Below, piece after piece: positions 31,222 through 41,163 of a DNA stretch of 55,631 nucleotides. Both the position numbers and the translations under genes were made by a program. Positions within the stretch are counted from its first letter, which is position 1, and every line of letters starts with the position of its first letter. Below the pieces are notes generated by a model. The model made no database searches, was not told the origin of the DNA, and saw only the letters and a program-made list of their open reading frames with translations. Where the stretch lies: NCBI GenBank assembly GCA_021852345.1, contig JAJZNL010000047.1, positions 1 through 55,631 on the forward strand, written 5' to 3'. This DNA comes from Actinomycetes bacterium (GTDB taxonomy: Bacteria > Actinomycetota > Acidimicrobiia > Acidimicrobiales > JABEUL01).

Positions 31222-32436
31222 ATGATCGTTTACGACAAACTTGATAGCGGTCTTCGCGTAGTAACTGAAACTATGCCGGGGGTTCTTTCTGCTACCATCG
31301 CGATGTGTGTTGAAATCGGTGCACGGGATGAGGACTATTCTCTCTCGGGAACAAGTCATTTTCTGGAACACCTGCTGTTTAAAGGTACAACTTCCAGAAG
31401 TTCCTTTGAAATAGCACAAGACCTAGATTTGATGGGCGGAATTTCTAATGCGGCAACGTCGACCGAACAGACAACCTACTATATAAAAATCGTCAAAGAC
31501 GACATGGATGATGGGTTGGATCTGCTGATGGACATCATTTCGGATCCAGCTTTCAGGGAAGAAGAGATTGAAACCGAGCGCCAGGTAATTCTCGAAGAGA
31601 TTTCCATGCATGAAGACAACCCCGCCTCAATCTGTTGGGATAATTTAATTTCAATGTGTTACGAGGGAAGTCTACTGGGTAAAAGCATTCAGGGAACTGC
31701 CGACACTATCAATAACATTACCCGCGAACAGATAAGAGATTTTTGGAATGAAAATTACTCTATGTCCAATATTATCGTTGCCGCCGCTGGCGCAGTTGAT
31801 CACAGTTATATCCTTGATAGATTATCAACGGGCTTGAACAGTCGTCCAACCGGGGAAAAAATTAACCGACACGCCCCGATATTTAATCCTGGCAAAGAGC
31901 TAGTAATAACAAAGGACTTTGCGCAAACTACGGTAATGATGGCTTACGATTCCATCGAAAAAAAGGATGAACGGCGTAATCCTTTAACCATTTTAAATAC
32001 GGTCTTTGGCGGTTCCTATTCTTCCAGGCTTTTTCAGGAAGTTCGGGAGAAACTGGGATTAGTTTATTCCATAGATACTGGGTGGATGGGGAATGTAGAT
32101 TCCGGATTATCGGTAATATCGTTTGCGACCAGTCCTCAAAATCTGGATACGGTTTTAAAGGTAATCCAAACCGAAGTTGATAAATTATTGCAAGACGGGA
32201 TTACGGCCAAAGAGCTTGAATTGGCAAAGAGGTCCATTAAAGCTGAGGTAGCTATGTCATTTGAAACTTCATCGTCGAGAATGTCCAGGATTTCTTCTAT
32301 GGTCTCCGTTCATGACAAAGTGTATTCAATCGAAGAACAGCTTCAGAGGCTATTGGATGTAACCTTAGACGATGTAATGTTCGCGGCTAGGGATATATTC
32401 TCAAAACCTTACAGTATCTGCCAAGTAGGGCCATAA
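31222..32436 (+). CDS. M16 family zinc metallopeptidase (processing-protease-like)
   Basis: This 404-aa protein has the inverted zinc motif H46-F-L-E49-H50 and a downstream Glu-rich helix (E-E-E-I-E-T-E-R-Q-V-I-L-E-E) supplying the third zinc ligand. The C-terminal half carries F-G-G-S-Y-S-S-R-L-F-Q-E-V-R-E-K, conserved in M16B peptidases and mitochondrial processing peptidase. ATG 31222 is two bases after the pnp stop, so it is probably coupled. The pnp-M16 order is common in Gram-positives; the natural substrate is generally unknown. Confidence 0.93.
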   Translation: MIVYDKLDSGLRVVTETMPGVLSATIAMCVEIGARDEDYSLSGTSHFLEHLLFKGTTSRSSFEIAQDLDLMGGISNAATSTEQTTYYIKIVKDDMDDGLDLLMDIISDPAFREEEIETERQVILEEISMHEDNPASICWDNLISMCYEGSLLGKSIQGTADTINNITREQIRDFWNENYSMSNIIVAAAGAVDHSYILDRLSTGLNSRPTGEKINRHAPIFNPGKELVITKDFAQTTVMMAYDSIEKKDERRNPLTILNTVFGGSYSSRLFQEVREKLGLVYSIDTGWMGNVDSGLSVISFATSPQNLDTVLKVIQTEVDKLLQDGITAKELELAKRSIKAEVAMSFETSSSRMSRISSMVSVHDKVYSIEEQLQRLLDVTLDDVMFAARDIFSKPYSICQVGP

Positions 32437-32555
32437 GACTGTTTATTTACCTGAATGCTTTTTGACTGATTATGTCAAGTTAAATATTCTTTAAAACGCT
32501 CTGTTTTTGTTTGTCACAGTGTTTAGTCAATTTTATGCAGGTCATCAACATTATT

Positions 32556-32573
32556 TGACATCATAAAATGTCA
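32556..32573. promoter_or_regulatory. TGACAT-N6-ATGTCA dyad upstream of moaA
   Basis: A 6-bp perfect inverted repeat with a 6-bp spacer lies about 100 bp before the moaA start. A TAAGAT -10-like box lies about 20 bp downstream of it (32592-32597). The placement fits an operator, but the regulator is unknown. Confidence 0.35.
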
Positions 32574-32670
32574 TGGTTATTTAATGCTTTGGTAAGATTG
32601 TTGCATAAATACTTTTGTAACTGTTGCTAATTCTAAAAGCCGAGAATTTGACCGACATCCATTTGAGCAG

Positions 32671-33660
32671 ATGCCTTTGGACGGTTCTCTTGTCGACGGC
32701 TTCGGGCGCATTCATGATGACTTGAGACTTTCGGTTACCGAGTCGTGTAATTTTCGGTGCGTGTATTGTATGGACGACTCCAATACAGATTTTCTAAGCA
32801 AAAAAGAGTTTTTGTCGCCGAGTCAATTAAAGTGTCTTCTAAAAGTATTCAAAGAACTTGGCGTAAATTCAGTGAGAATTACCGGCGGCGAACCGCTAAT
32901 TCGAAAAGAAATAATTGAGATTGTCCAGGCAATTTCAGAAATTGGGTTTGCCGATATTGCATTGACTACAAATGGTACGTATCTCAGAAAATATGCCGTT
33001 GATTTAAAAAATGCGGGCTTAAAGAGAATTAATCTGTCAATCGATTCTCTTAATGATGAAAAATTTAAAAAGATTAGGCGTAGGGGGGATCTACAAACGG
33101 TCTTAGACGGATTTGCTGCTGCGTTAGATACAGGTTTCGACGAAATAAAGGTTAACGTCGTTGCCATTAGAGGTATCAATGATGATGAAATTTTAGATTT
33201 CATTGATTTTTCAAGTAAGTATGGCGTTACCGTTCGTTTTATTGAGCTTATGCCTGTTGGAGCTACGGAGATCTATCGCGATGAAAACGTTATGCCTAAG
33301 GCAGATATTCTCAAAGCGGTCACTTCAAAGTGGAATATAGTTGAAAATCGGCGAGACAACAACCCTGCCGTAACCTACTGCGGAGTAGACGCTCAATTTA
33401 AGTTTGGGATCATTTCTTCAATGACAGAACCGTTTTGTGATACATGTAATAGAATTAGGTTAACGGCAGACGGGCATTTGAGAAATTGTTTATTTTCGAC
33501 TTCAGAAATATCTTTAGGGGATATGCTTAACCAAGGATGCGGTAATGATGAAATCATACGGGCCATCAGGAGCGAAATATTTCGAAAGAAAAGTGGACAC
33601 GGAACCAATTCTTTGGGTTATGTGATTCCGAATAAACCGATATATAAAGTGGGAGGATAA
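32671..33660 (+). CDS. moaA: GTP 3',8-cyclase MoaA (molybdopterin biosynthesis)
   Basis: This 329-aa radical SAM enzyme catalyses the first step of molybdenum-cofactor synthesis with MoaC. The N-terminal cluster is C26-x3-C30-x2-C33. The C-terminal cluster motif includes Cys256, Cys259 and Cys273 around C-D-T-C-N-R-I-R-L-T-A-D-G. T-G-G-E-P-L-I-R is present, and the chain ends in the required Gly-Gly (K-V-G-G). No Shine-Dalgarno sequence is obvious at ATG 32671. moaD follows. These genes lie about 16 kb from three Mo-enzyme catalytic subunits, which need this cofactor; no other moa/moe gene is in the window. Confidence 0.96.
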   Translation: MPLDGSLVDGFGRIHDDLRLSVTESCNFRCVYCMDDSNTDFLSKKEFLSPSQLKCLLKVFKELGVNSVRITGGEPLIRKEIIEIVQAISEIGFADIALTTNGTYLRKYAVDLKNAGLKRINLSIDSLNDEKFKKIRRRGDLQTVLDGFAAALDTGFDEIKVNVVAIRGINDDEILDFIDFSSKYGVTVRFIELMPVGATEIYRDENVMPKADILKAVTSKWNIVENRRDNNPAVTYCGVDAQFKFGIISSMTEPFCDTCNRIRLTADGHLRNCLFSTSEISLGDMLNQGCGNDEIIRAIRSEIFRKKSGHGTNSLGYVIPNKPIYKVGG

Positions 33661-33662
33661 CC

Positions 33663-33896
33663 TTGGTTAGCGTAATTTATTTTGGCCCTTTAAAAAATAT
33701 TACAAATTGTTCGTCCGAATCATTTGAACAGACCAGTTTTATGCAACTAAAGCAGAATATAATTCAAAAGTACGGTTCAGATATCGAAGAGCTCATGAGA
33801 TATTGTGCGTTTTGGAAAAATGGCGAAGAATTTGACGAAGACATTATTGGCGAAGGTGATGAGATAGAAATACTGCCTCCAGTGTCAGGCGGTTGA
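33663..33896 (+). CDS. moaD: MoaD-like small subunit of molybdopterin synthase
   Basis: This 77-aa ubiquitin-like sulfur carrier ends in P-P-V-S-G-G, whose C-terminal Gly-Gly is the thiocarboxylate site. It starts at TTG 33663, two bases after the moaA stop, with GGGAGGA at 33652-33658 as ribosome site. The sequence E-G-D-E-I-E-I-L-P-P near the end is typical. Its MoaE partner is not in the window. Confidence 0.88.
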   Translation: MVSVIYFGPLKNITNCSSESFEQTSFMQLKQNIIQKYGSDIEELMRYCAFWKNGEEFDEDIIGEGDEIEILPPVSGG

Positions 33897-34133
33897 CGGT
33901 GGTCGCGGATGCCCGAACGTGCGCGTGATTTTGCTATAAAAGTTAAATAGGATTTGACGACTTGGTTTAATTTGGCAATTTTTTTAAATTGGTTTAAAAT
34001 ATTCCTTTAGAATTTAAGGATTTAAAAACCCTTAAAAAATAAACGCCTGATAGATAGGTGTGCAAACAGATGTGCCTTGCGTGTGCCACTATTTTATTTG
34101 GTTATTGCCTTAAATAGACATTTTACGATATCG

Positions 34134-35405
34134 ATGAAGCGTCTTACTTCTTCAATGCCAAAGTCAAGAGTTAATATCCGACAGGCGGTTATGCTGTCGG
34201 TACTGTTTTCGATGATAACTGCTTTGGGTGCTTGCTCGACTTCTGTGATTCAAACGAGTCTGAGACCCGGAAACGGCGTAGGTGGAACCAATCTTTTAAA
34301 TTATCCCAAAGGATATGATTTCTATAAGGCACCAGATGGATTCCATTATGCTTCGCCTGGTACGGTGGTTAGGTTGCAATTCGTTGGAGATGCTAGCGGT
34401 TACACCACTTTAAGAGTTATGTATCATTCCACGGATTCACAAGGAAAAGATGCCTTGGTTACTGGGTTGGTAACTTACCCCGACGCTAAACCGAAAATCG
34501 GTAAGTGGCCGATCATTTCATGGGATCATGGAACAATAGGAATGAGTCAAAATTGCGCACCTTCAAGGATGGGGATGGGAGGTATCGCACCAAACCTTGG
34601 AATAAAGGCTGTCTATGTAGCTACAGACTATTTGGGTTTGGGTATAGATGGTAAAATTCATCCGTACCTAAATCGAACGATAGAGGCAAATTCAACCATA
34701 GATATCGTGAGGGCTGTTCAAGAGATACCCGATGCGCATGCCGGCAATGCATGGGTGGTAGTTGGAGACAGTCAGGGAGGGCATGCGGCTTTGGCAACTG
34801 GCGAAATCGCACCAAAATATGCTCCTGAGTTTTCTTTGAAGGGAGTCGTCGCAGTCGCCCCTGGTGTACTTCTGGGGCAGACATTTCAAGGTGATTCTCC
34901 TGAACTCATACAGCTTATAGAGACAATGGTAGTATTCGGATATAAAGCTTCTGATCCTGCTCTTAATCTCGGCTCTATTATGACACCAGCTGGGCTTTCT
35001 TTGTATTCAACTATAAAGACTGGATGTGTCGATCAGATAGCGGTAGCTTTCATAAAGGCATATCAGAATTCAAAGGGCAAGATATTTAGGGTCCCGCCTC
35101 TTCAAACTGCTTTGGGAAAAGCTTGGCTTTCCTTAAACAACGAACCCCAAGTTAAGACTCAAAGCCCTATATTGGTAATAGGTGGAGGTCAAGACGCAAT
35201 AGCCGTTCCAGCCAGAATCGATGCTCTAATGCCTAAGTTGTGCGAATTGGGTGACAATGCATCGATAGGATGGTATCCAACAGGTGGTCACGGAAATGAG
35301 CTAAACCTTGCTTTAGCTCAAGTGAAGGCTTGGGTTCTCAATCGGTTTGCTGGCAAACCAGTTAAACCTGCGTGTCCGTACAGCCCGCCGACATGGCTGA
35401 AGTAA
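34134..35405 (+). CDS. Secretory lipase-like lipoprotein (alpha/beta hydrolase)
   Basis: I take ATG 34134 (423 aa) because a signal peptide and lipobox (L-G-A-C) follow near residue 38; an upstream TTG would add a non-signal extension. The mature part resembles the LIP family of secretory triacylglycerol lipases. W-D-H-G-T-I-G lies near the oxyanion hole, V-V-G-D-S-Q-G-G-H-A holds the nucleophile Ser, G-G-G-Q-D-A-I-A-V-P the likely acid Asp, and T-G-G-H-G the catalytic His. It would hydrolyse esters or lipids at the cell surface. It sits between moaD and dapB with no functional link seen. Confidence 0.85.
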   Translation: MKRLTSSMPKSRVNIRQAVMLSVLFSMITALGACSTSVIQTSLRPGNGVGGTNLLNYPKGYDFYKAPDGFHYASPGTVVRLQFVGDASGYTTLRVMYHSTDSQGKDALVTGLVTYPDAKPKIGKWPIISWDHGTIGMSQNCAPSRMGMGGIAPNLGIKAVYVATDYLGLGIDGKIHPYLNRTIEANSTIDIVRAVQEIPDAHAGNAWVVVGDSQGGHAALATGEIAPKYAPEFSLKGVVAVAPGVLLGQTFQGDSPELIQLIETMVVFGYKASDPALNLGSIMTPAGLSLYSTIKTGCVDQIAVAFIKAYQNSKGKIFRVPPLQTALGKAWLSLNNEPQVKTQSPILVIGGGQDAIAVPARIDALMPKLCELGDNASIGWYPTGGHGNELNLALAQVKAWVLNRFAGKPVKPACPYSPPTWLK

Positions 35406-35493
35406 GGAATAGACACAAATTAGCCCTGGTATTACTTCTGATTCTTAGGTTTGACTTTTAATTAATCAATTCTTAAGCGGCTAAAATGCTTAC

Positions 35494-36294
35494 ATGATTA
35501 AAGTTGGAATCTCGGGCGCATTGGGAAAGATGGGTCAAGAAATTATTAGAGCCGTTCGTGCAGACGCTGATCTTGAATTTGTGATCGGAATTGACTCTAC
35601 TGCCGCCAAAATCAACGATCGGTCTTTTGATTTCGATTTGGTATCAGACTTGACGCTAATAGATCCAAAAGATATTGATGTGTTGGTTGATTTTACTACA
35701 GCTTCTGCTATTAAATCCACAATGGATTTTTGTTCGAATAATTCAATTAATCTAGTCATGGGAACCTCCGGGGTAACCGCCGACGATTTAAAAACTGCCG
35801 AGAGGTTATTTTCTAACGAAGATTCGCCAAATGCGGTCATAGCTTCCAATTTTGCAATCGGGGCCGTGCTGATGATGAACTTTGCTAAGTTTGCCGCTCC
35901 CTATTTTGAAAACGCAGAAATAATTGAATATCACCACAACCAAAAAATTGATGCACCTTCGGGTACGGCTGTTACAACTGCCGAGCGGATGGATATCGCC
36001 AGAAAAAAATTGAAATTGGATTCGTTTCCGACTGATCGTACCCAGAAACATGTTTTAGAGGGTTCGCGAGGCGGGGTAGGTGCTGCAAATATTCCCATTC
36101 ACTCAGTAAGGGTACAAGGAGTTGTAGCTAATCAGGATGTTATCTTAGGCGCACAGGGGCAGACTCTTATCATTAAACATGAAACCATAGACAGATCAGC
36201 TTTTATGCCAGGGGTAATTCTGGCAATAAAAAAGGTTATGCAAACAAATGGTCTAACTATTGGGCTCGAAAAGTTTTTAGGAATAGATTATTAG
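35494..36294 (+). CDS. dapB: 4-hydroxy-tetrahydrodipicolinate reductase
   Basis: This 266-aa enzyme of the lysine/diaminopimelate pathway has the NAD(P) loop G-I-S-G-A-L-G-K-M-G at the N-terminus and the catalytic block E-Y-H-H-N-Q-K-I-D-A-P-S-G-T-A near residue 150. A TAAAAT box (35482-35487) ends six bases before ATG 35494 and there is no ribosome site, so the mRNA is probably leaderless. dapB often lies just after the M16 gene in actinobacteria; here moaA, moaD and the lipase gene come between. Confidence 0.96.
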   Translation: MIKVGISGALGKMGQEIIRAVRADADLEFVIGIDSTAAKINDRSFDFDLVSDLTLIDPKDIDVLVDFTTASAIKSTMDFCSNNSINLVMGTSGVTADDLKTAERLFSNEDSPNAVIASNFAIGAVLMMNFAKFAAPYFENAEIIEYHHNQKIDAPSGTAVTTAERMDIARKKLKLDSFPTDRTQKHVLEGSRGGVGAANIPIHSVRVQGVVANQDVILGAQGQTLIIKHETIDRSAFMPGVILAIKKVMQTNGLTIGLEKFLGIDY

Positions 36295-36347
36295 GTTTTA
36301 CGGTTCAAGGTAATGAATGCCATCTTCGGTGGGCTGTAATTTATGAT

Positions 36348-37463
36348 ATGTTGAATTTAGACATTAATGCCTCTGCTTTGCAAGATTTGCCCGTCTATAT
36401 TCATGTTCCTTTCTGTGATTCTATCTGTGATTTTTGCGCCTTCAGTAAAGTTCTATCGGAAAAAAATCTTATAACAAAGTATGTAGAGTGTCTCACCAAG
36501 GAAATAAAGCAATTTTGCAATAAGTATTCATTTGATATCTTCTCTAAAACAAAAACTTTATACTTTGGAGGAGGAACGCCTTCGACTCTTTCAATAGATC
36601 AGTTGGAAAGAATTCTAAGCCTATTTAATACTGATGCTATCGACGAAATTACGATTGAATGCCATCCGGATCATATTAATTTGTCGTACGCAGAACAACT
36701 GCTGAGGATAGGATTTAATAGAATTTCTGTTGGTATAGAAAATATTGACGGCAATATGTTGACTCGATTGGGAAGAAGCCCTCACAATAAGCCGATATCG
36801 GAAATTTCTACGATATTCCATGAGTTGAATTTTGATAATTGGTCGGTTGATTTTATGTTCGGGTACTCGGACATGTCGCTAGATTCTTTTTCGAGCATGC
36901 TCGATTATGCTTTAGGTCTTTCGTTCCCGCCAAGTCATTTAAGTTTGTACGCTTTAACGGTTGAACCTGGCACTCCTTTGTACAGTAGGAGCCAGTTTGA
37001 ATTGGAAGACGATCTGATACGGTATTACACTTTGATTGAAAATACCATGACGCAAAAAGGCTATCAGTTTGAAGAGATATCAAACTGGCATAAGCCCAGA
37101 CATGGTTCTGTCCATAATCAAAACTATTGGAGTCATGGTGACTGGATAGGATTTGGTCCGGGTGCTTATTCTACGGTTTTACCTTATAGATGGCTTAATA
37201 CAAAGAAGGTAAAAAGTTATATAGACAAAATTGACTCAGCCATTTCGCCGATTGGTCACGTTGAATGCTTGTCAAAAATGGATATCACGCTCGAAACTCT
37301 TATGTTGAATCTGAGAACTCCTATGGGAATCCAACAAAAATATCTGCCTGAAGTACTTTTAAAAGATGGGCTGGTGGTTGTAGACGCGGTAACTCAAAGA
37401 TATATTTTGACTCCGAAGGGAAAAGCTTTGTGTAACTATGTTTGCAGTCAAATTGTGTTGTGA
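36348..37463 (+). CDS. hemW: HemW-like radical SAM heme chaperone (coproporphyrinogen-oxidase-like)
   Basis: This 371-aa protein has the radical SAM motif C23-x3-C27-x2-C30 in H-V-P-F-C-D-S-I-C-D-F-C. Further family marks are F-G-G-G-T-P-S, S-V-G-I-E-N-I-D, and the C-terminal HemN-type region with N-Y-W-S-H-G-D-W-I-G-F-G-P-G-A-Y-S. It lacks the extra N-terminal stretch of true HemN, which favours HemW (heme insertion) over coproporphyrinogen dehydrogenase. An AT-rich -10-like region runs right up to ATG 36348, so the transcript may be leaderless. Confidence 0.85.
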   Translation: MLNLDINASALQDLPVYIHVPFCDSICDFCAFSKVLSEKNLITKYVECLTKEIKQFCNKYSFDIFSKTKTLYFGGGTPSTLSIDQLERILSLFNTDAIDEITIECHPDHINLSYAEQLLRIGFNRISVGIENIDGNMLTRLGRSPHNKPISEISTIFHELNFDNWSVDFMFGYSDMSLDSFSSMLDYALGLSFPPSHLSLYALTVEPGTPLYSRSQFELEDDLIRYYTLIENTMTQKGYQFEEISNWHKPRHGSVHNQNYWSHGDWIGFGPGAYSTVLPYRWLNTKKVKSYIDKIDSAISPIGHVECLSKMDITLETLMLNLRTPMGIQQKYLPEVLLKDGLVVVDAVTQRYILTPKGKALCNYVCSQIVL

Positions 37464-37564
37464 TGAGTAATCGGTGACTTTTTATCTTTTCAAATTCGTA
37501 ATTTAAATTTTATTTATTATGCAATTTGTGGCACAATTAATAGAGGTCAAGTAATAAAGTAAAA

Positions 37565-39394
37565 GTGTCTGATTCTACAAACAAAAAGCTTCAGAAAAAT
37601 CGCAATGAGACAAACAAGGAATTTTTGCGGCCTGGTTTTGCGCTGTTGCGTAATGCAGTATTTAGGCAGCTAAAATATTTTCTTGGTGCGCTGTCTTCGG
37701 GTTTGGTATGGACGGTCGCCAAGATTTTAGTTCCACTGATATTAGAAGCGGCGATTAATCAAGGTATATTAAAAGGAACGGCTTTAACGGCGGTAAAGTG
37801 GGCGCTTGTTATAGGCGTTATAGGACTTATCCAGGGAATCGCTTCGGGGATAAGAAGATATTTAGCGTTTTCAAATGCTTATCGAATAGAAACCGATCTT
37901 AGATATAGACTTTTTGCGCATTTACAGCGACTCCATCTGGGATATTTTGACAAGGCTCAAGCCGGGCAACTTATGTCGCGAGCGGCATCAGACCTCGAAC
38001 AGGTGTCTAATCTGTTTGTTAATCTGCCGATAACAATAGCATCGGTTATAACCGTAATCGGTACATTCGCGGTGATGCTCTATCTGTCGCCTCTGTTGGC
38101 AATATTTTCCGTTCTGCCGCTTCCCGTATTCTTTGCAGTAGCAAAAAGGTTCACTAAAAAAGCAGGACCGTTGTCTGCAGATTTACAGCAGGAACTTGGT
38201 AAAATGGCTACTTTGGCTGAGGAATCTATTGTAGGCATTAGAGCTGTAAAAGGATTTGCAGCTCAGGATGAGACTATTAGCAAAGGAGTTGAAAGAGCAA
38301 AGGGAATATACGAAAAGGCATTAAAGTTCGCCTTTAATAACGCAAACTTTAATCCAATATTAAATACTGTTCCCGCGCTCTCGCCAATTATCGTTTTGCT
38401 ATATGGGGGATACCTGGTTTCTCAGTCCAGATTGTCAGTAGGCGCATTAGTCGCCTTTCTGTCTTATGTCACCATGATGGTAGGGCCGTTGACGATGGTC
38501 GGATTTTTCGTTACCTTAATACCAAGAGGAAATGCCGCAGCCGTCCGTATTGCCGAAGTTTTAAATCAATCTCCTATTATTTTGGATGCCCATCATCCCA
38601 AAATATTTCCGTCTTCGGTTTCGGAAAATGAAACCAGTTTATTAAATGGTGATGGCGTCTCAGTAAGTTTTGTCAACGTGAGTTTCTCGTATGAATCTGG
38701 TTCGCGTAATGTTCTAGAAAAGATAGATTTTTCCGTTGAATCGGGTGAGACAGTTGCCATAGTGGGTAGATCAGGATCGGGTAAATCTACGTTGGTTAAG
38801 TTGCTGCCGCGATTCTATGACATAACTGATGGAATGATCCTAATTAACGGTATAGATCTTCGCGAAATTAAATTGACTGATCTAAGAAAAAATGTAGGGT
38901 TCGTTTTCGAAGATACCTTTTTATTCAGCGACACAGTTGCAGCAAATATATCCTTTGCGACACCCGATGCCGATATGGATTCAATTAAAGCCTCGGCGGT
39001 AATTTCAAATGCGGATAAATTTATAGGTGAACTGCCTGAAGGGTATCAAACGATGTTGGGTGAAAAGGGTCTTTCGTTGTCGGGTGGACAAAGGCAGCGA
39101 CTAGCATTGGCGCGAGCTATCTTAACGAATCCTAAAATATTAGTCTTGGATGACGCAACTTCGGCCGTGGATCCTCAAAATGAAAATGAGATTTTGGCTG
39201 CGATTGAAAATGTCTCAAAGAATCGAACCACTTTCATTATTGCCCATAGGGTTTCGTCCATCAGTTTGGCAAACAGAGTTGCGTTTTTTGATCAAGGTAA
39301 GTTAATAGCCATAGGTACTCACGACGAGCTAATAAAAAACTTTGTACCCTATGGGCAATATATTGGATCTCTGTCTAGCAAAGGCGATCTCTGA
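37565..39394 (+). CDS. ABC exporter half-transporter A (heterodimer, degenerate Walker B)
   Basis: This 609-aa protein has an N-terminal six-helix exporter domain (about residues 35-330) followed by an ATPase domain. Walker A is G-R-S-G-S-G-K407-S-T and the signature is L-S-G-G-Q-R-Q-R. Walker B L-V-L-D-D530-A-T-S has Asp at the usual catalytic Glu position; H-R at the switch is kept. It starts at GTG 37565 and its stop overlaps the next ATG (TGATG). With the next gene it would form an asymmetric heterodimeric exporter for lipid, drug or peptide; the substrate is unknown. Confidence 0.9.
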   Translation: MSDSTNKKLQKNRNETNKEFLRPGFALLRNAVFRQLKYFLGALSSGLVWTVAKILVPLILEAAINQGILKGTALTAVKWALVIGVIGLIQGIASGIRRYLAFSNAYRIETDLRYRLFAHLQRLHLGYFDKAQAGQLMSRAASDLEQVSNLFVNLPITIASVITVIGTFAVMLYLSPLLAIFSVLPLPVFFAVAKRFTKKAGPLSADLQQELGKMATLAEESIVGIRAVKGFAAQDETISKGVERAKGIYEKALKFAFNNANFNPILNTVPALSPIIVLLYGGYLVSQSRLSVGALVAFLSYVTMMVGPLTMVGFFVTLIPRGNAAAVRIAEVLNQSPIILDAHHPKIFPSSVSENETSLLNGDGVSVSFVNVSFSYESGSRNVLEKIDFSVESGETVAIVGRSGSGKSTLVKLLPRFYDITDGMILINGIDLREIKLTDLRKNVGFVFEDTFLFSDTVAANISFATPDADMDSIKASAVISNADKFIGELPEGYQTMLGEKGLSLSGGQRQRLALARAILTNPKILVLDDATSAVDPQNENEILAAIENVSKNRTTFIIAHRVSSISLANRVAFFDQGKLIAIGTHDELIKNFVPYGQYIGSLSSKGDL

Positions 39395-41163
39395 TGACCG
39401 TGGCATTTGACTCCGAGGAATATTCTGAACTTAAACTTAGAACCGCAACGGAGTTGTTCAAATTATTTCAACCTTATAAAAAACGTCTGGTTATGGCATT
39501 TATTTGCCTGTTGCTATTTTCTGGCGCCACCCTTGCCGCTCCAGCATTGATCGGTTATGCGATTGATAACGGTTTGGGCCCCAAAAAAGGCAAAGTATTA
39601 ATAGGAGTAACCGTTATACTTATCGTCCTTATGGGTTTGGCGATTATTCTAAGCAGAATTCAATCTAAGATAATTGCTAATTTGGGGGAGATGGGATTAA
39701 GGGATCTTAGGGTTAAATTATTCGGTCACATTATGTCTCTGTCGCTAACTTTTTTCACTAAAATGCCGGCTGGAAGATTGGTTGCAAGGATGACGAGTGA
39801 TTTTGACGCAATGGAAGATCTTGTTCAGCAGGGTCTAGTTATTTTTGTAACTAGCGCGCTGTTGTTCGTTTCGACATTGGTCATTCTGGCCGTAATGAGT
39901 TGGGAACTGTTTTTGGTGACCTTGATTACGCTTCCGCCTTTAATAGTTCTGTCACGGTGGTTTGAAAAAAAATCAAAAGCTGCTTACCTACAAGTCCGCG
40001 AACGGATCGGCAATACACTTACAAGTTTGCAAGAAGGTATTTCTGGAGTAAAAGTAATTCAGGCCTTCGGAAGGCAGGAACACACCGTCGCGAGTTTTAG
40101 TACAAAAAATCAGGCACAGTTGAAGGCCAATCTTAAAGCGATAGTTATCTCCATTAAGTACTTTCCCGTACTGGAAACAACTGGGGTGGTGTCTTCGGCA
40201 ATGATTCTAGGGGTTGGCGGAGTTTTAGTCCACGATAAGGTGGTTGCGATAGGAACGGTTGTGGCATTTATTTTATATTTGAACTCGCTGTACAATCCAA
40301 TACAACAGATGAGCCAACTCTATTCACAGCTGCAGTCAGCTGGAGCCGCATTGACAAAAGTTCACGAGATATTAAATGTCACCAGCGACCTAAGAGTTTG
40401 TCCTAATCCCGTTGTCATGCCAAAGGCCGGGGACTTTGAATTAAAAGATGTAATGTTTAGATATGATCAACAATTGCCTCCTGCTGTGTCGGAAATTAAT
40501 CTTACAATTCCTTTTGGCGATCATGTCGCTTTTGTAGGCCCTACGGGTGCCGGTAAGTCCACTTTAGCGAAGTTGATTTGTAGATTTTATGATCCCACCA
40601 GCGGAAGCATTACCTATGGCGGTGTGCCGCTTGACCAAATTGACGAATCGTCTATTAGAAAAGCCGCAATTGTCGTACCTCAAGAAGGGTTTTTGTTCTC
40701 TGGCACCATAGAAGACAATATAAAAATCGGTAAACCCGACGCGACTTCAACAGAAGTAATCGAAGCATTGGAATCTATTGGTGCCGGCTTACTTTTGTCA
40801 GATCTTCCCGAAGGCATAAAAACTTATATATATGAACGTGGATCTTTATTGTCGTCGGGTCAAAAACAGCTTGTTTCTTTGGCTCGTGCAGCGTTGGCAA
40901 ATCCGAAAGTACTTATTTTGGATGAGGCAACTTCAAACCTCGATCCGTTTAGTGCCCGAATCATAGAAGAGGCGTTGGATAAACTTAAACTGGGTCGGAC
41001 GTTAATAGTAATCGCGCATAGGCTAAATACGGCGATGAAAGCAAATTCGATCATAGTTATAGATGATGGTCAAATTGTGGAAGTCGGAACTCATGATCAG
41101 TTATTATTGAATCAGAAGAAATATGCAGAACTATTCAGTGCTTGGGAAAAAAATGTCGCATGA
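39394..41163 (+). CDS. ABC exporter half-transporter B (catalytically intact Walker B)
   Basis: This 589-aa protein has the same layout as its partner: six-helix domain, then ATPase with Walker A G-P-T-G-A-G-K388-S-T and Walker B L-I-L-D-E511-A-T-S with the catalytic Glu. Its signature reads L-S-S-G-Q instead of L-S-G-G-Q. Combined with half A, this makes one consensus site (B Walker motifs with A signature) and one degenerate site (A Asp530 with B L-S-S-G-Q), the pattern of known heterodimeric exporters. Its stop overlaps the pyrD start. Confidence 0.9.
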   Translation: MTVAFDSEEYSELKLRTATELFKLFQPYKKRLVMAFICLLLFSGATLAAPALIGYAIDNGLGPKKGKVLIGVTVILIVLMGLAIILSRIQSKIIANLGEMGLRDLRVKLFGHIMSLSLTFFTKMPAGRLVARMTSDFDAMEDLVQQGLVIFVTSALLFVSTLVILAVMSWELFLVTLITLPPLIVLSRWFEKKSKAAYLQVRERIGNTLTSLQEGISGVKVIQAFGRQEHTVASFSTKNQAQLKANLKAIVISIKYFPVLETTGVVSSAMILGVGGVLVHDKVVAIGTVVAFILYLNSLYNPIQQMSQLYSQLQSAGAALTKVHEILNVTSDLRVCPNPVVMPKAGDFELKDVMFRYDQQLPPAVSEINLTIPFGDHVAFVGPTGAGKSTLAKLICRFYDPTSGSITYGGVPLDQIDESSIRKAAIVVPQEGFLFSGTIEDNIKIGKPDATSTEVIEALESIGAGLLLSDLPEGIKTYIYERGSLLSSGQKQLVSLARAALANPKVLILDEATSNLDPFSARIIEEALDKLKLGRTLIVIAHRLNTAMKANSIIVIDDGQIVEVGTHDQLLLNQKKYAELFSAWEKNVA

